NCBI GenBank assembly: GCA_036377075.1
Contig: DASUZB010000044.1
Span: 1 to 14,791 of the forward strand
DNA length: 14,791 nt
DNA from: DASUZB01 sp036377075
Lineage (GTDB): Bacteria > Actinomycetota > CALGFH01
Direction of reading: 5' to 3'
Shown here piece by piece: positions 14,118 to 14,791 of this stretch (position 1 is the first letter of the stretch; each line of letters starts with the position of its first letter). The position numbers and the translations under genes are program-made. The notes beneath the pieces are model-generated. The model searched no databases and was not told the origin of the DNA. It saw nothing but the letters and a program-made list of their open reading frames with translations.

Positions 14118-14791
14118 ATGGGGCACAGCGACGGCGACCGCCGCGATGCCGGTGGAGGCGTCCACCACGTGGTCTGGGACTGGAACGGCACCTTGTTCGA
14201 CGACCACGTCGCGGTGGTCGCGGCGGTCAACGACGCGCTGGCGTTGGCGGGCCTCCCCTCGATCAACTCGCACACCTACCGCAGCCACTTCACTCGGCCG
14301 GTCCAGCGGTTCTATGAGCAGGTGGCCGGCCGTCCGATTGAGCCGGGCGAGTGGCGGACGCTCGACGACGCCTTCCACCACAGCTACCTCGCCCGGCTGG
14401 AGCGGGTTGGGCTGGCGCCCGACGCCTGGGCGGCGCTGGCGGCGGCCCAGGCGGCCGGCCTGACCCAGTCGTTGCTGTCGATGTGGCGGCACCAGGATCT
14501 GGTGCCGCTGGTGGAGCGGCTGGGAATCGGCCGCTACTTCCGCCGCGTGGACGGGCTGCGCGTCGCCGGTGGCGGCGGCAAGACCGAGCACCTGGCAGCC
14601 CACCTGGCCGCGCTCGAGGTCGAAAGCTCGGCGGCGCTGGTGGTGGGGGACACCTTGGACGACCTGGCGGCGGCGCGGGTGGTGGGTGCCCGCTGCGTGC
14701 TGTACGACGGGGGCTCGCACCACCGGCACGCGCTGGAGGCGACCGGCGTCCCCGTGGTCGACACCCTCACCGCCGCCCTGACCGCGGTGAA
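14118..14791 (+). CDS. HAD-family phosphatase (3' end beyond window)
   Basis: The frame is open from ATG 14118 to the right edge, with 224 codons visible. HAD motif I is VVWDWNGTLFDD with nucleophile Asp21; the usual second Asp is Asn23, a DxN form often seen in actinobacterial HAD hydrolases related to phosphoglycolate phosphatase. Motif II is probably the Ser in QSLLSMW (near 118-121), motif III is Lys155 (GGGGKTEH) and motif IV is GDTLDDLAAA with Asp178 and Asp182. The helical cap lies between motifs I and II (about 30-110). It probably hydrolyses a small phosphate ester in the cytoplasm; the substrate is unknown. The protein looks nearly complete at the edge. It has its own candidate promoter and is not part of the transporter operon. 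Confidence 0.88.
   Translation, partial: MGHSDGDRRDAGGGVHHVVWDWNGTLFDDHVAVVAAVNDALALAGLPSINSHTYRSHFTRPVQRFYEQVAGRPIEPGEWRTLDDAFHHSYLARLERVGLAPDAWAALAAAQAAGLTQSLLSMWRHQDLVPLVERLGIGRYFRRVDGLRVAGGGGKTEHLAAHLAALEVESSAALVVGDTLDDLAAARVVGARCVLYDGGSHHRHALEATGVPVVDTLTAALTAV

Noticed and set aside
14178..14195. Asn instead of Asp in HAD motif I (DWNGTL) as a sign of an inactive enzyme
   Set aside because: The nucleophile Asp21 and the later Lys and Asp motifs are intact, and the DxN form is common in actinobacterial HAD proteins.
12186..14729. Very long minus-strand open frame (847 codons)
   Set aside because: It is the antisense shadow of the AKR end, GH1 and HAD genes. It is rich in Arg/Gly/Val/His with no domain, and it passes through the Rieske relic in the wrong frame.
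1..14791. CRISPR array, insertion sequence or rRNA
   Set aside because: No regularly spaced direct repeats, transposase gene with inverted ends, or rRNA-like sequence was seen on either strand.

Overview
The window is very GC-rich DNA. It has actinobacterial hallmarks: a Tat/lipobox sugar-binding lipoprotein, an ABC sugar transporter without its own ATPase, many GTG/TTG starts and short coupled overlaps. It most likely comes from a soil-type actinobacterium that I cannot name more closely.

Region 1 (1-2043, minus strand) holds the first 309 codons of a DUF2397/TIGR02677 protein. This is the JetA-like subunit of the SMC-type anti-plasmid system Wadjet, and the rest of that operon should lie beyond the left edge. 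Just upstream of it is a SEC-C zinc-motif protein. Region 2 (2044-2515) has no gene. It holds a perfect inverted repeat, a G-rich tract, the 3' part of a tRNA-Arg(ACG) with no 5' half, and a perfect 14-bp terminator-like hairpin. The tRNA fragment looks like an attachment-site scar, so the Wadjet side (left) may be an integrated island and the right side the older chromosome.

Region 3 (2516-4991, plus strand) has a helix-turn-helix/Clp_N protein, a possible relic frame, and a secreted HYR-domain protein that is visibly less GC-rich than its neighbours. A strong hairpin terminator ends the region. Region 4 (5004-13859) is a divergent catabolic locus. One arm (minus strand) is SDR, then a dihydroxyacetophenone-dioxygenase-like cupin, then a LysR regulator. 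The other arm (plus strand) is a sugar-binding lipoprotein, two permeases, a two-domain VOC protein, an aldo/keto reductase and a GH1 beta-glucosidase, tightly packed with overlapping start and stop codons. Together they suggest import of a glycoside, cytoplasmic hydrolysis, and oxidation of both the sugar and an aromatic or keto aglycone. The substrate is not known.

Region 5 (13856-14791) has a headless Rieske gene relic on the minus strand, whose stop overlaps the GH1 stop. It is followed by a HAD phosphatase, probably leaderless, that runs off the right edge.
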